DNA of 64,000 nt from the NCBI GenBank assembly GCA_944739405.2, contig OX123186.2:33155551-33219550 (forward strand), in the 5' to 3' direction. The notes under the pieces were generated by a model. The model was given only the letters and a program-made list of their open reading frames with translations. It searched no databases and was not told where the DNA came from. Source of the DNA: Euclidia mi. Taxonomy: Eukaryota > Arthropoda > Insecta > Lepidoptera > Erebidae. The position numbers were made by a program, and so were the translations under genes. Shown in pieces: positions 12,529 to 24,627 of the stretch (its first letter is position 1; each line of letters starts with the position of its first letter).

Positions 12529-13450
12529 TTTTCAGTTACCGTAAGAGATTATGAGTGATTACTGAATTGATACATTTGAGAATTATTATAAAGAAAGATT
12601 GAATTTAAACTAAAAGTTAATAAAAAATTATAATTATATGTTTAGCAATAAATTATAATCTTAATATTACGAGTTTTTGATCGAGACCAACAGTTGACCT
12701 CAGATAATTCTCTGACTGCGCGCTCTACGCGCTCTATTTCGAAAACAGTTCAAGGTATAAAAATATGTTAAAGAAAAAAGTTGTAGAGAATTTCATTCTC
12801 TACAATATTGATAATAAATACAAATAGTGTAAAACCCATAGAAAACGAGATATTTGCAAAAAATGTTAATAAAAACGATTTTTGTGACCTTTGACCCCTG
12901 AATTTAAAACTTGCGGACATCTAATTATATGTGACTTTTGAGAACAGTTTTAGGATGCCAAAATACAAGATTTTACGTGGTAATATACTGGGAATGTCAA
13001 TTTTCCGAGATTTGCACTTAATTTGGCATAAAATGACAGGACCATTGTGTACCCAACGTACGCTAACTGCGATAAGTCTGGCCTCGCCGCTACGGGATGT
13101 CAACGGTCACCGCGGTGATTTAGCGGGTAGGCTCTAAACGACTGTTGGGGAGCTTCGCGTTCAGCCTATTTGCCTGCCCCAAGGACTCGATTATTCTGTG
13201 ATGAAAAAAGTTTAGATATTGTTCAAATAAACAGCCTTGCCTGCATTCATATGTAAGGATGTCTGACTAATAATATGTCTCACATGAATCTTTGATCGTT
13301 TGCTCGTCTTCTTTTCTATTCATACCTCTGTGTATATGATACGCAAAATAGTATTATGATACAAAAAATATTATTGAACGGAGCGTTCACTTCTTAGACC
13401 CTTTAAAAATATAATGTTTTTTTGAATAGCACTCATAAAGTATATATATA

Positions 13451-13590
13451 GGCTCACGCCTGTATCCCGAAAGGGGTAGAGAGATGTGTAATCTTACACC
13501 CACATTTCGCCATGAATTTTTAGGTCCCACGTGATAGGGCGCGAGCCTATTGCCGTTACCGGGCACATCACCAGACTCCGACTCATAAAT
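13451..13590 (-). mobile_element. SINE 3' fragment
   Basis: On the minus strand this is the 3' half of the SINE family seen at 17038-17446 (gtgcccggtaa, ggctcgcgcc, gggtgtaagatta, ctctacccctttcgggatacaggcgtgag). The tRNA-like head is missing. The same fragment is at 50087-50225 in the duplicate segment. Confidence 0.7.
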
Positions 13591-14171
13591 TCTATTGTGA
13601 AATTACATGATAGGTACGTTTTAATTCATTCACTTTCTGATTATTCTTAATTTATTTAAGACAAAACCTATACGTCTCAACCTACAACAATAAGAAGATC
13701 ATCGATCTTTGGAACACAGGTAGCCACACTTCTCTTCTATTAGTAATTGTTCGTAAAGTACTTGTCGCGCATCGGTCCAGTCTCGGTTTAACCTCTTTAT
13801 AGTATAGAAAACTTTCTCCACTACTACAACTATACCCATAGCAGTTGTACATAGTTGTTGTTGTACTAGAAACTCAGACTATACTTTAAGTTACAAGTAT
13901 CTACTTAAATGTTACTGAATAGCTTTGCAAAGTGTGCAGTTCAGCTTTGTAAACGGTAATTGGAACACTAATGTATGAACTTTTATGCGTAAGACTTACT
14001 GGACAGTGACATATTAGGCGATTCTTTGTGTAAAAAGAAAAGTATATGATCCAATGGTTTGTGTATAAAAGGTCAGTTCCATATTTTGTGTAGTTATTTT
14101 GTATGTATCTAAAAAGTCGTCTATCTTCCAGTGAAAGTCTCATTGAACGGCCATTTTCAATATACGAACTA

Positions 14172-14271
14172 TAGATAGATCTGTAGATTTTAGATTCGTG
14201 TTTGACATATTTTATATAGTGCTTATGTCAAAAACTGTCAAAAACGAATCTAAAATCTACAGATCTATCTA
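14172..14271. repeat. perfect 28-bp inverted repeat, MITE-like
   Basis: Arms 14172-14199 and 14244-14271 are exact reverse complements (TAGATAGATCTGTAGATTTT and eight more bases). Inner shorter arms TTTGACA and TGTCAAA are also present. The whole 100 bp could fold into one hairpin. The counterpart in the duplicate, 50801-50900, has mismatches in its left arm. Confidence 0.8.
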
Positions 14272-14399
14272 AAATTCGAATATTGAATTCCGGAGGAAAT
14301 CGGTTGAAGTGATGATGGTCGTTGATGACTTGGTATCGTGTAACTAACTGTATGCACTTGACAAATATAGTTATTTTGATATCACAGACATACACATAT

Positions 14400-14839
14400 A
14401 TTTTATTTATTTGTGTAAATATTTATAGATTGAGATACGAAATATAACTACACCAGCTACCTATTTGCTCATATGAAGCAGAAAGTAAATTTGGTAGGAG
14501 GAAATAAAAAAACACGCCTGGGCATTCAATCACACGTCTTCAAGAAACATCGAATAATCTTATCTATCACAAAAAACTCCGAGTCCATTACGACACTATC
14601 TGAGTCCCTTGACAGCCATCGCATGAAAGAAATCAATAATACCGAAGGCTTTATTAGGAAAGTTCCTAAATAGTTCTTTCCACAAAGTCCAAATAACGTA
14701 CTATTCAACGTCTCTTCTATAAGTGACAGGTCATGAATGATTCAGTATTTTCGTATTCAGTGTTACAATATATGTATATGCGACTATAAATAAATTTTGG
14801 CAATTCGTCAACTGTATTTTGACATGTAAATTCAGTACC
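14400..14839. other. spacer, nothing recognised
   Basis: No gene or repeat that I can support. Confidence 0.4.
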
Positions 14840-14847
14840 ATCAATGT

Positions 14848-15099
14848 AGCGAGACTTGGCTTGCCGTTCGTAACAGATCGGCAAAGTTAAGCAACGCTTG
14901 CACAGGTTACCACTTGGATGGGTGACCGTGTGTGGCATTTACATCTGAGCGCTACCGTGCTTCGGAGGGCACGTAAAGCTGTCGGTCCCGGTTCTTGTCC
15001 AAGGATAAGGATCGTTAGGCCATGTCGGAGGCCTTCGGGCGGTCTGAAAACTCCGACACCAGAGTTGGCCACACGCTCACACGAAAAACAAAACAAAAA
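14848..15099 (+). mobile_element. 5S-rRNA-derived SINE with target duplication
   Basis: The head resembles the internal promoter half of 5S rRNA (agatcggcaaagttaagcaacg, then cttggatgggtgacc). The tail is A-rich (acacgaaaaacaaaacaaaa). It is flanked by ATCAATGT at 14840-14847 and 15100-15107. A second copy on the other strand, at 53722-53980, interrupts a transposon gene. It is not a 5S rRNA gene, because only part of the 5S sequence is present and it is fused to unrelated sequence. Confidence 0.85.
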
Positions 15100-15107
15100 A
15101 TCAATGT

Positions 15108-16138
15108 CGATTGCTTACTTATTTGTCGCGGACTCATAATAATATTTATCGAGGTTCATGCATTATATGTAATTATGTGGTCACTATTAGAAAATGTTTT
15201 ATAAGATTATAATAACTCTAAAAGTAAAAGATCATAAACTACACTTCATCCGCGTCTAGGACCACCGTGGAAGTCGGTTTTTGCGGTAAAAAATATCTTA
15301 CCATTACATCGTCCGTTGCGACTTGAAAGAAGGATAACAAACAAGCAAACACACTTTTGCATTCATACTATTAGTGTGATTAATACAATATTTTATTTGC
15401 TTATCACAATATTTAATAATGTAAATATGAAATTGTTTCTTATGAATGCTATTTATGATCGCGTACAGCCAGCTTACATCCTCCTGTAACTTAATGCTGC
15501 GAAATTATGTTAGCGTTCATGCATTTTATGAGTTTCGGATCTTAAAAAATAGAAAGTATTATCATGTTTCATAATGACGTTAATTAAAAATCTAGATAAG
15601 GTATATGCGTTAAAAGTTGAGTGAATCTAATATGGTTCTTAGCTTTTCGTTATTTGTATTCAAGTGTATTATAAATGACTGACGTTGACGAATATAAGTT
15701 GATAAGCATTTGCTGACCTGTGTGACGACACAATCTATACAACTGTCTTTCTATTTATATTGAAAGTCATGTATCCAAGAAAGTGTAAATTTTCATTTGA
15801 CGTTATATTTGCAATAAGGATTTTGAATGGACTTGACCTGACAAAAAACACAGAAGTCAAAGGGAACCAATTAAATACTTACGTTGGTGAATTTTTATTA
15901 TTTTCCTATTTTCTGACTTAATACGAAAATGCATTTCCTTTCCAACAAACGACCAAATAAAATAGCTTATGTTTTTTTCCTATTTCTCTTCTTTTCGTAT
16001 AAGTGTAAGGCCTCTCGAGAGGCAGTGTATATACCACTCGAAAGGATCATGACATGGCCAAACTATTCTTGTTCTGAGACAAAAACTGGTACTGACGGTT
16101 TTGCATGGCATGGCTCTCCGTAGCACGGCAGCGCTCTA
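15108..16138. other. spacer, nothing recognised
   Basis: AT-rich, short frames only; nothing supportable. Confidence 0.4.
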
Positions 16139-16419
16139 GGGGCCAATTCTCCTATTTTATATGACATTGAAATTATATTTTGAATGGAATGAGATTATAT
16201 TTTGGATTGACTCAAAATCGGTATTCTGCTAACCAAATGTCAATAACGTATAATTAGAAATAAACAGTTCGTCTTTGACACATATTTGACACTTGTTTCA
16301 ATTTACGATCTCATTACAATTTCATTCAAATATCTGTTAATTTAGGAGAATACCATTTGTGACACTGACATTATATCGAAACTGTATTTTGAACAAATTT
16401 ATTTAGGAGAATCGGGCCC
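16139..16419. mobile_element. MITE with GGGCC...ATTCTCCTA inverted ends
   Basis: The left end ggggccaattctccta (16139-16154) and the right end, read inward, gggcccgattctcctaaat (16401-16419) form imperfect terminal inverted repeats around about 280 AT-rich bases with no coding capacity. The superfamily is uncertain because the flanking duplication is unclear. Confidence 0.65.
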
Positions 16420-17029
16420 TCATAAAAATAGCCACATAAACGTAAGCTCTGTAAACCAATCTTTACTTTACTTATCTCTAACAAACGGCGCTAAGCGCTT
16501 AGAGAAGTATAATTCTGATGAATAAGCTATATTTCATCAAAATCGGGGTAGTAGTTTTTCGTGAAATAGTAACTTATTTCCATCTATATAACATTTTGCT
16601 TTTGTAATAGTAAGTTCCCGAAAATCTATCGACAATTACACTAGTGTAACTTATTCCCGATATACAGTTTTTTGTTAATACCGCAGCCGTATTCGCAAAG
16701 CTTTGAACGGTACTTCGAGGCTATCGATATGACGTACGGTCTCATAAATTTGAACTGAATCTGCATCTGAACAAGACGTGAATTCGTGTTTACGTTCATA
16801 AAACCTTGTATCTAGTGCTAGAATACAAGTTATGTGGTTCTCTGCGGTGCGGTCGGTATTCTGCTTGTTCGACAAATCTGGTGAAGTGGTGAACGGTGAC
16901 AGTTGTGGACTATATCAGATCTGTTCTCATGGGAGTTGACTCAGATTTTGGATATGTTCTAATACTATTGACACTGATCATTTTGGTTTTACTTAAAAAA
17001 CAATCTAGTTGAGTTCTCGATTATTACGA
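16420..17029. other. spacer, nothing recognised
   Basis: No gene. Short frames on both strands look accidental. Confidence 0.4.
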
Positions 17030-17037
17030 AATTGTAC

Positions 17038-17446
17038 ATACATACATACACATACATAACGTCACGCCTTTTATCCCCGAAGGGGTAGGCAGAGGTGTAT
17101 TTCTACACCCACTTTTCGCCAGATATATTTTAGTCCCACGTAATAAGGGGCGAGCCTATTGCCGAACCGGGCACATTTCCAGACTCCGTGCTGCTACTGA
17201 GATTTTCGTGGAAGAAAAACCCAATAACACTGCCCGACCCAGGAATCGAACCCGAGACCTCCCGATCCCACGCGCACATTTATGCCGCGAGACCAACGAG
17301 GCAGTCGTATAGGGTTTGATGTCGAGTTTTCCGTCTCTACGCAAAGATGGTATTTGCATCGTGTTATCCCTTAGTCGCCTCTTACGACACCCACGGGAAG
17401 ATAGGAGGTGGTGACACTTGTATTCTATGCCGTCAACCACACGGCA
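17038..17446 (-). mobile_element. tRNA-derived SINE, copy A
   Basis: Read on the minus strand: a leading block (tgccgtgtggttgacggcat, gggtgtcgtaagaggcgact), then a tRNA-like part with A-box (tggtctcgcgg) and B-box (ggttcgattcc). A body follows, ending ctctgccta ccccttcggggataaaaggcgtgacgttatgtatgta. Flanks AATTGTAC (17030-17037) and AATTATAC (17447-17454) look like a target duplication with one change. Copy B, 17867-18272, is nearly identical. Confidence 0.85.
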
Positions 17447-17866
17447 AATTATACGGCATATGAAATTGTGTTAAGACTTTGATGGATTGGAGAGGTTGTC
17501 TATACTAATATTTTTGAAGCAAGTCTCAATTGCGTATAAAATTTTAATGTAAATAACCAGTAAATATACCTTCAGTTTATAACGATATTTCAACATGGGT
17601 GGACGTACAAAAAAGAAAGTTCTAGAGAGATCTTGGAGTCCATATCACTCTGCAAATACAATTCAACTGTGCAGGCGTTACATATAGTCATGTAGAACCA
17701 CCAGTTTATTATAATATTTATAAGGCTAAATAAGGTAGAGTAACAGAGGTAGTTAGATATAATAATATCACTTATTTGTTTTTCAAGTATCTTTTCATAA
17801 AAAAATCGGCAGAATAGCATAATATTTGACCGAAATTAACAACTTTTGTAGCATGAACCAGTTTAT

Positions 17867-18272
17867 ACATACATACATACATAACGTCACGCCTTTTATC
17901 CCCGAAGGGGTAGGCAGAGGTGTATTTCTACACCCACTTTTCGCCAGATATACTTTAGTCCCACGTAATAAGGGGCGAACCTATTGCCGTACCGGGCACA
18001 TTTCCAGACTCCGTGCTGCTACTGAGAATTTCGTGACAGAAAAACCCAATAACACTGCCCCACCCAGGAATCGAACCCGGAACCTCCCGATCCCACGCGC
18101 ACATTTATGCCGCGAGACCAACGAGGCAGTCGTATAGGGTTTGATGTCGAGTTTTCCGTCTCTACGCAAAGATGGTATTTGCATCGTGTTATCCCTTAGT
18201 CGCCTCTTACGACACCCATGGGAAGATAGGGGGTGGTGACACTTGTATTCTATGCCGTCAACCACACGGCAT
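17867..18272 (-). mobile_element. tRNA-derived SINE, copy B
   Basis: Same structure and orientation as the copy at 17038-17446, about 0.8 kb away, differing at a small number of bases. It has its own perfect 11-bp target duplication AACCAGTTTAT (17856-17866 and 18273-18283), so it is an independent insertion and not a tandem duplication. Confidence 0.9.
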
Positions 18273-18283
18273 AACCAGTTTAT

Positions 18284-21200
18284 TTCCATCTTGAATTAAT
18301 TAATACACTATTACGTTCACCAGTTGAGAATTATAAATTACAGACGATATAAAATATTCACAAAGAGGAGAGCGGACAACGAACATTGTATCTTTTCATT
18401 GTGGACTGACACAAAATAATGCAAATAATGAATAACTCACTGAATAGAACAGTTATGTGAATACTACAGTGCTTGTGTGGCCAGTTGAATGCCAGAAAAT
18501 GGTAATATTGAAAGTCAGCACTCATGTAAGACTGTTGGCAATGTTATGGACGAAATTAAATAGCACATGCATACGTGGTATTTTAATATTTGTATTGTTG
18601 AAAAGTTCGGGTTTTAGCAGCCAGCGCAACTGCAGATGTGGATAATTTTGGTTTCACTTTTATTTCACAGCGGATAGCATTAAGTAATGGGTATTTAAAA
18701 AATGTAAACAGAAATATGAACAAAAGCGTCGTTTAAGCAGCCGTCTCGAATGATGTGAATGCGATCTTCAAACGGGACAACAGTTTGTAGGTCCATGAAT
18801 TGATTGACTCTTTACAGGACTGGGTTATAGGGCCTCCTTAAACTTTCAACATGTTTGTCTGTCTGTCGGGCCTAAAATTCAAAAAGATTATAAATTCAAA
18901 GTCGAGAGACACACTTTGAATAAAGTTGAATAAATGTATTCTATAGGTACCTACTATAAAAAGCCCACTTATAAAACTAAATAGTTACACGTATTAATAG
19001 GAAAGCTTTGATCCAAGCAATTGAAACGTATTTAATTATTCGTTTACACCATTGGGTAGGGTTTTCTTTTCTTTGACAATAATAAAATAAATAAAAAGGG
19101 CCCCTCAACCTTCTTTTTTTGCTTGCTAAAGGTAGTGTGGAATGGTATGCCACTTTTGCAGCGCGGTGGATTCATTATTGCCTAATCCTTTCTCATAGTG
19201 AGAAGAGACTCACGTCCAAGACTGGGACAGTTTATATGAATATTGTATTTAAGTTCTTCCTAAGGAAACTACAGTACGCATCGTGCGTAATATTTAAGAA
19301 CGGTTTTTCGGACCTGGTATAATATAACGGCCAATTTATAATGCAAACTTTTGTCATAATATTTTAATTTAATGTAGCTCGAAAATTCAGTCATAGTCGT
19401 AATACAATATGAAAATAAATAATTTAGGTATATAACTCATATAAGACCGGTTTTTTGGACATCGAATAATATAGCGACCAATTTATGTAAACTTTTCACA
19501 TAACATTTTAATGTAATGTCCAGGCTTGGATGTAATATAAAAATAATACCGAAAATTCAGTCATCATAAGCGAATTAACACACCAAATCACGCCCATATT
19601 AACTTAATAACTGTGTCGCATATAATGCCACTATTTGACTCTATTTCGGATTTAAGTTAGGTTGCACCAACTATTAACACGACTTTTGCAATATACCTAC
19701 ACAATATTCATCACAAATTTGATACACGAATTCAAAATACATGTCCTTTATATAAGTACACCAAATAAATGAGCCTGGTCGAAAAAGCCAACGAGTGAAG
19801 TATACTGACACGAGAACCTTGTTAAGTGCGACGCCTGCAAACATGTCCACGCAGTACGTTCATTACGAGACACATTCCAAAGCAGACTGTCAAACAATTA
19901 TGCTCAGTTGTCATCCAACTTGTTTCTGAACGTTTTGGTGCATTGTTTCAAATTGTATTATTATAATTAATTACAAATTACGAGAACTATGTATTGGTAG
20001 GGATTTTTAAAAGAGCTCTTTAACGCGGGGTCTCTTTCCATTTTCTTCTCCATCAGAAGTTACTTTAACTTATTTCTATACCGTCTTACTTTTGGTAGAA
20101 GATGTTATTATTGGATTTGTTTTAGCCAAGCAACCGAGATGAAAAGAAAAGATTTTTGTTGAGTGTACTTTACTAAAACATATCGCGTCACTTTTGTGAC
20201 TCAACATACAGACTGTCAAATACTTGTGTTGTTCACTGGTTTTACAGATTTTTGATACGATTATGGATGTTTTATATTGAGTCATGTAAGAGACTTACAT
20301 AGTTATAGCTGCATTGTATTGGATGAATAAAGGACGAATCTATACTTGCATTCTTCACCTAGACCACTTTCTCTCCTCATCCTCTTAACTTGGGAGAGAA
20401 CCCATGAATGTAAATGACAGATGGAATGCACCCGCTTTTTTCACTCTCCGAATAAAACGCAACAGTAGAAGTACTTCTATCTTATCCCAATTTTCTGTGA
20501 GCGCCAAACAGCATAATCATGCTGCGACTGGCTTAACTAAATCACTCAAAATCATTTTTGAATTGTAATCATTAATATCAATGCAGCTAAGCAGTTGTGA
20601 ATAGTATGTGGTTTTCTTACTTTACTATTACCACTTAACACCTTGACTTTCGGTACGAAGCAACTTTTATGCATTTCATTCACTTGGTCTATAAATGTTC
20701 TTCTAAAGGTTTTGTTTTATTATTTAAAAATCACGTTCTTCCTATGTTAATTAGCATCTATGTTTAACGCTCTTCACCGAAGCGCACTAATGCGGCTGCG
20801 AATCTTATACGAATCTCTTGCGGAAACGAATGCGGAACGAAAAAAGCTGTCATTTTTATATTGGTGGGCTGTGGGAGTAGACAGCTATTTTAGTTTTTTT
20901 TACTATCTACACTTTCAAACGCGCAATTTCAGAATAGTTTTAAATTAAATTAAGCAATATTTCAATGTTTCCGGCTTCCATCATACGAAAATCTGTCCGT
21001 CCTGACAGAACAGGCGGTGACGCATTGCGTTGCGAATCGACTGCGTCTGTCTAACGACGATTTCGCAGTTATCTGCGGAGCAGTAACTGTAGTGACAAGG
21101 ACGCAACTAATTTATTAAGCTGTTTAATAGTGCGAGACGTAGCATGTACAAAACGCTTCCATACAATTGACAGATATTAGTTTCTCCGTTGCCGCGTGTG

Positions 21201-23090
21201 AATTCGTAGGTGGATAAGAAGCGTAACAACGTAAAAAAAATTTATTCATTATGAAATTAATTTACGCATTTCTTATAGCGTTATTTATAACCTCATCTCG
21301 TATGCAAAAATGTTTACTAAGCAACTAAAATCCTATCCTAAACCGATATGAGGAGACATGGTTTTGCGCTGATTTATTTTATTACTTTGTTATCCTGTTA
21401 GTGATTGTTCAATATCGCAAATCACCGAGATTACATTTTTAGGGACCCCATGTCTATCTCGTCAATGTTATTATTTTATATGTAACATTATATTTACCTC
21501 TAAATTTACCGACAGGTTTATCATTCATACGCACAGACCTCGTCATATCTTATCAGTAAAATGTTGAATTTCTAAACTTTCATAAACGAATGTAAAATTA
21601 TTGCTACAATAAAACCCAAGTACTTCTCAACTCAAAATACAACCAGAGCTTTATATGTTCAATCTCATAATTCTGCTTCAGTAAGTCACAACGCCCGCAA
21701 TTCAAACCGACAATCACAGTCTTGGATTAAAGTCGGCGATGTTCAAGTAAATTCGTACCATATAGAATAATGATTTGTTCCAAATAACTTTATTATTGTC
21801 ATCTTAACGGTAAAATGGTCGAGTAAAAGTTGATGTCTTAACTTACGTAGAAGAGGATTAGAAACCACTTTGCAGGTACTTACTGGAGACTAAGCGAATA
21901 AATTTAGTTGAATTCTTGTTGCAAACGCTGTTTGTAGAAGAAATTGTATGAAGGTTTAAAATAAAAAGTAAAACAGCTATTTTAAAGTATGTAATGGTGT
22001 GTATATTTAGTCTGGTATTCTGTTTTGTAAAACGTATTTTGAAAATGCGTAATATTGTGTTTTATACGAAACAAATTGAACCTTTAGTGATAAAAAATCC
22101 GATATCACGCTTTGTCAATGTATTCTATGTACGGCATTTCAGACTTAGAGGTTTATGAAGGGTTGGAAATCGAAATGAAAATCCGCTGATTATGTAGCTA
22201 ATAGTTTAAATGCAGTAAGTACTGAATTAATTATAAACGTCCACGGTTATATCATTTCGTGGTCACTTTATTAGCGTATTAAAGCCATGTTTTCCCTAAT
22301 TGAGAGACGTCATGAATTTTTTACTATTTAAACGAAATCACAACACCGGCCAGCGTAAAAACGGATAAATGACAACAACATTGCAACATACGGACCGTTA
22401 TAATTGAAAGCTTAACTGAAAGGGACAAAAAGAAACTCATTTGTGCTGGGCATGACTGTTATGATATTAAACCGCATGTGTTCGGATGTGTTCGCAATGT
22501 TTCGTTGTTTTACATCTGTGTTTTCTGGCGAACTTCTAATTAAGTTTTACTTCGTCAAACACGATCGCCCCTATTCGGCTTGATTCGGCGTTGTCCGCGT
22601 GTCATGGCACATTGATTTATTAGTTGTTTTGTTCTGTTTTGCAACAAAACGAAAAACGCTAAAAATACACATTTTGAAAAGAAAAGAAATATTTTATTTG
22701 TGCCTCCCTTAAAACTAAACACGTATTATGTCAATATTATAACAATTCGTTGGTGTAAACAATTAGGTAGTTGTACGTTTCGACAAACGGATTGGAGTAC
22801 AAACTGGAACCTGCGTCAGCCATTGTTGCAGATGAACAATAGCTGACGCAGCAACGCTGGTATTCTCGCAGGACCAGATGATACGAGTATATAATAGTTA
22901 TATGTATATACTTAAATAATAATTATTATGAATAAAATGCTATTTAAATGCTAATTAAAATATATATGACAGTATAAAATATACACATACATTTTTATAT
23001 AATTTATGTAAATAAATAAATATAAATACTAAAAACTTTTAGTTGACATGTTGTTGTTTTAAATCAGAAAGGCAATCTTAACACATTTAG
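18284..23090. other. long spacer without a recognised gene
   Basis: About 4.8 kb of AT-rich DNA with only short, composition-driven frames. The one named item is the SINE tail at 19150-19240. This may be the least repetitive host DNA in the window. I see no RNA gene or strong promoter. Confidence 0.5.
19150..19240 (+). mobile_element. SINE tail fragment
   Basis: 'gcagcgcggtgga...ctcatagtgagaagagactcacgtccaagactgggacag' matches the 3' half of the SINE at 2708-2861, with many differences. Confidence 0.55.
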
Positions 23091-23091
23091 G

Positions 23092-23205
23092 GGCGGAACA
23101 TATCTGACTGAAGATGCGTCGAACGTATCTTCGGTCGCGTCTATTCCGTCAAATGAATCGGTACACATCTGACGGAAAATGCGTCGAGCGTATCTGCACA
23201 CATTC
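23092..23205 (+). repeat. short dispersed repeat, related to 24544-24593
   Basis: The string ggaacatatctgac.gaagat.cgtcg followed by tcggtcgcgt occurs here on the plus strand and, in the opposite orientation, at 24593-24544. A second internal variant (cacatctgacggaaaatgcgtcgagcgtatctg) follows near 23165. No coding capacity. Confidence 0.5.
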
Positions 23206-23794
23206 GCTGAATGCGTGGCTATTATGCACACATATAAGTTTGTTCGTGCAGGGCCGTACTCAGGGCAGCTCAATATTTTACTGTCATATTCTTTTACCTA
23301 ATCATTTTTCGTGTTCCCTGATGTTATGTAGTCACTGAAGTCCTGTAGTTATTTATATTGCAATTCGAGTTTGACTATTAAAATATGTCGGACTTCGAAG
23401 ATTTTTTATAGTAGCCAACAAGCGTTATTTAAATATATATCCTATTTAGGTATGGAGGTTCAAAAATAAAAGACGATAATATGATTTGGTTACGGTTTTT
23501 CACAAAACTTATACAAATGATATAGAAGGGGTTACAGACTACATTTGCAGAGGAAGCCACAAAATGTTTTCTATATAGGTATGTATGGAAATTGTTCCCG
23601 TGGACCTTTAGCACCTCATACCCAAAAATTGGCCCGATCCAAGCTAGCAAATATGCGTACACTCATAGCACATACTAACACTACATTATTCTACACATTT
23701 CGTTTCTGAAAAAATAAGTAAGGTCTGGCGGCCCTGGAATCTTACGATCTTAAAATCACCGATCTGGGAATGACATGGATATGGTATGTCCAAT

Positions 23795-23847
23795 ACCTAC
23801 GAATTTAGCGTGCACACCTACGAAATTAGCGTGCACACCTACGAAAC
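23795..23847. repeat. 21-bp tandem repeat, about 2.5 units
   Basis: The unit acctacgaa.ttagcgtgcac is repeated head to tail. Confidence 0.85.
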
Positions 23848-24342
23848 GTTGGGCAAATAAAATGGCTGCCATTTGGGTTGTTCTCCAGAATGTAATCGAT
23901 AACGATATTATTGAGCCGGTTAGAGGAGAATAATTCATTTTTGTAGTAAGTTACCTTTGTTACTTTTAATCTTTTGCAAGATTAGTTTATTCCATAATGC
24001 AAATGTGGGCGAACATGGCAAAGTGAAAGACGACCCTTGTATGAAACATGTAACAAAATATTCTTTGAGAGCCAATATCTGTTTTTTAGACATATTTATA
24101 CACAAAAACAAAATTATTATGTTCAATAGATAACGATTTCACAGCAGATGTACCACAAACCTTGGCGAAAAATATGGCGATAGTGGCACGAATGACATTT
24201 TTAATAAAATATCGTCATGATTAATTTGTTCAGTAAACTATGGCTATCTCTTTTTTCTGACAGAGATATCCCTAAGACAAAACGAAACAACACTATGTTT
24301 GGTGGCTTTATGTCGATTTCGTATATATGTGTATAAAAAAAA
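23848..24342. other. spacer, nothing recognised
   Basis: No gene or repeat that I can support. Confidence 0.4.
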
Positions 24343-24410
24343 TCATGGCGAAATGTGGGTGTAATATTACACCTCTGCCTACCCCTCCGGGGATATAGCC
24401 GTGAGTCTAT
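24343..24410 (+). mobile_element. SINE/LINE 3' tail fragment
   Basis: 'catggcgaaatgtgggtgtaatattacacctctgcctacccctccggggatatagccgtgagtctat' is the same tail type as in the SINEs at 17038-18272 and the LINE-B end near 26575. Only the tail is present. Confidence 0.65.
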
Positions 24411-24543
24411 AAAAATATAAAATAATTCACGTGGTGCGTGGTGCGCGCGACGTCGACGGATAATCCGTTATTACGCTCGACGTACTAACGGATTTCGGTC
24501 AGGTGTGAATGGTTGAACGTTTTTCTATACATTTGTATGTATT

Positions 24544-24593
24544 GGCGTTACGCGACCGATAAAACGCGACGGATCTTCCGTCAGATATGTTCC
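24544..24593 (-). repeat. short dispersed repeat, related to 23092-23205
   Basis: Reverse-complement match to the repeat at 23092, directly left of the poly(A) end of the jockey-like LINE. Confidence 0.45.
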
Positions 24594-24627
24594 GGCCCTT
24601 ATAGCGCGTTTCCGAACGCTTTCGGCC

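Larger units (their letters stand above)
10746..14399. repeat. direct duplication, copy 1
   Basis: From 'ttttcttttat.gatgatggtacgg' at 10746 to 'cagacatacacatat' at 14399 the sequence matches 48080-51028 almost base for base in the same orientation. The two copies differ by scattered substitutions and small indels. The only large difference is that copy 1 has 763 bp at 11298-12060 where copy 2 has a 92-bp SINE tail. No target-site duplication is visible around either copy, so it may be a segmental duplication or a mobile unit with unrecognised ends. Confidence 0.9.

Noticed and set aside
14848..15099. 5S rRNA gene
   Set aside because: Only part of 5S is present, fused to unrelated sequence with an A-rich tail and a target duplication, so it is a SINE.
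17220..17330. tRNA gene on the minus strand
   Set aside because: A- and B-box sequences are present, but no cloverleaf closes, and an identical arrangement recurs at 17867-18272 with target duplications: SINE heads.
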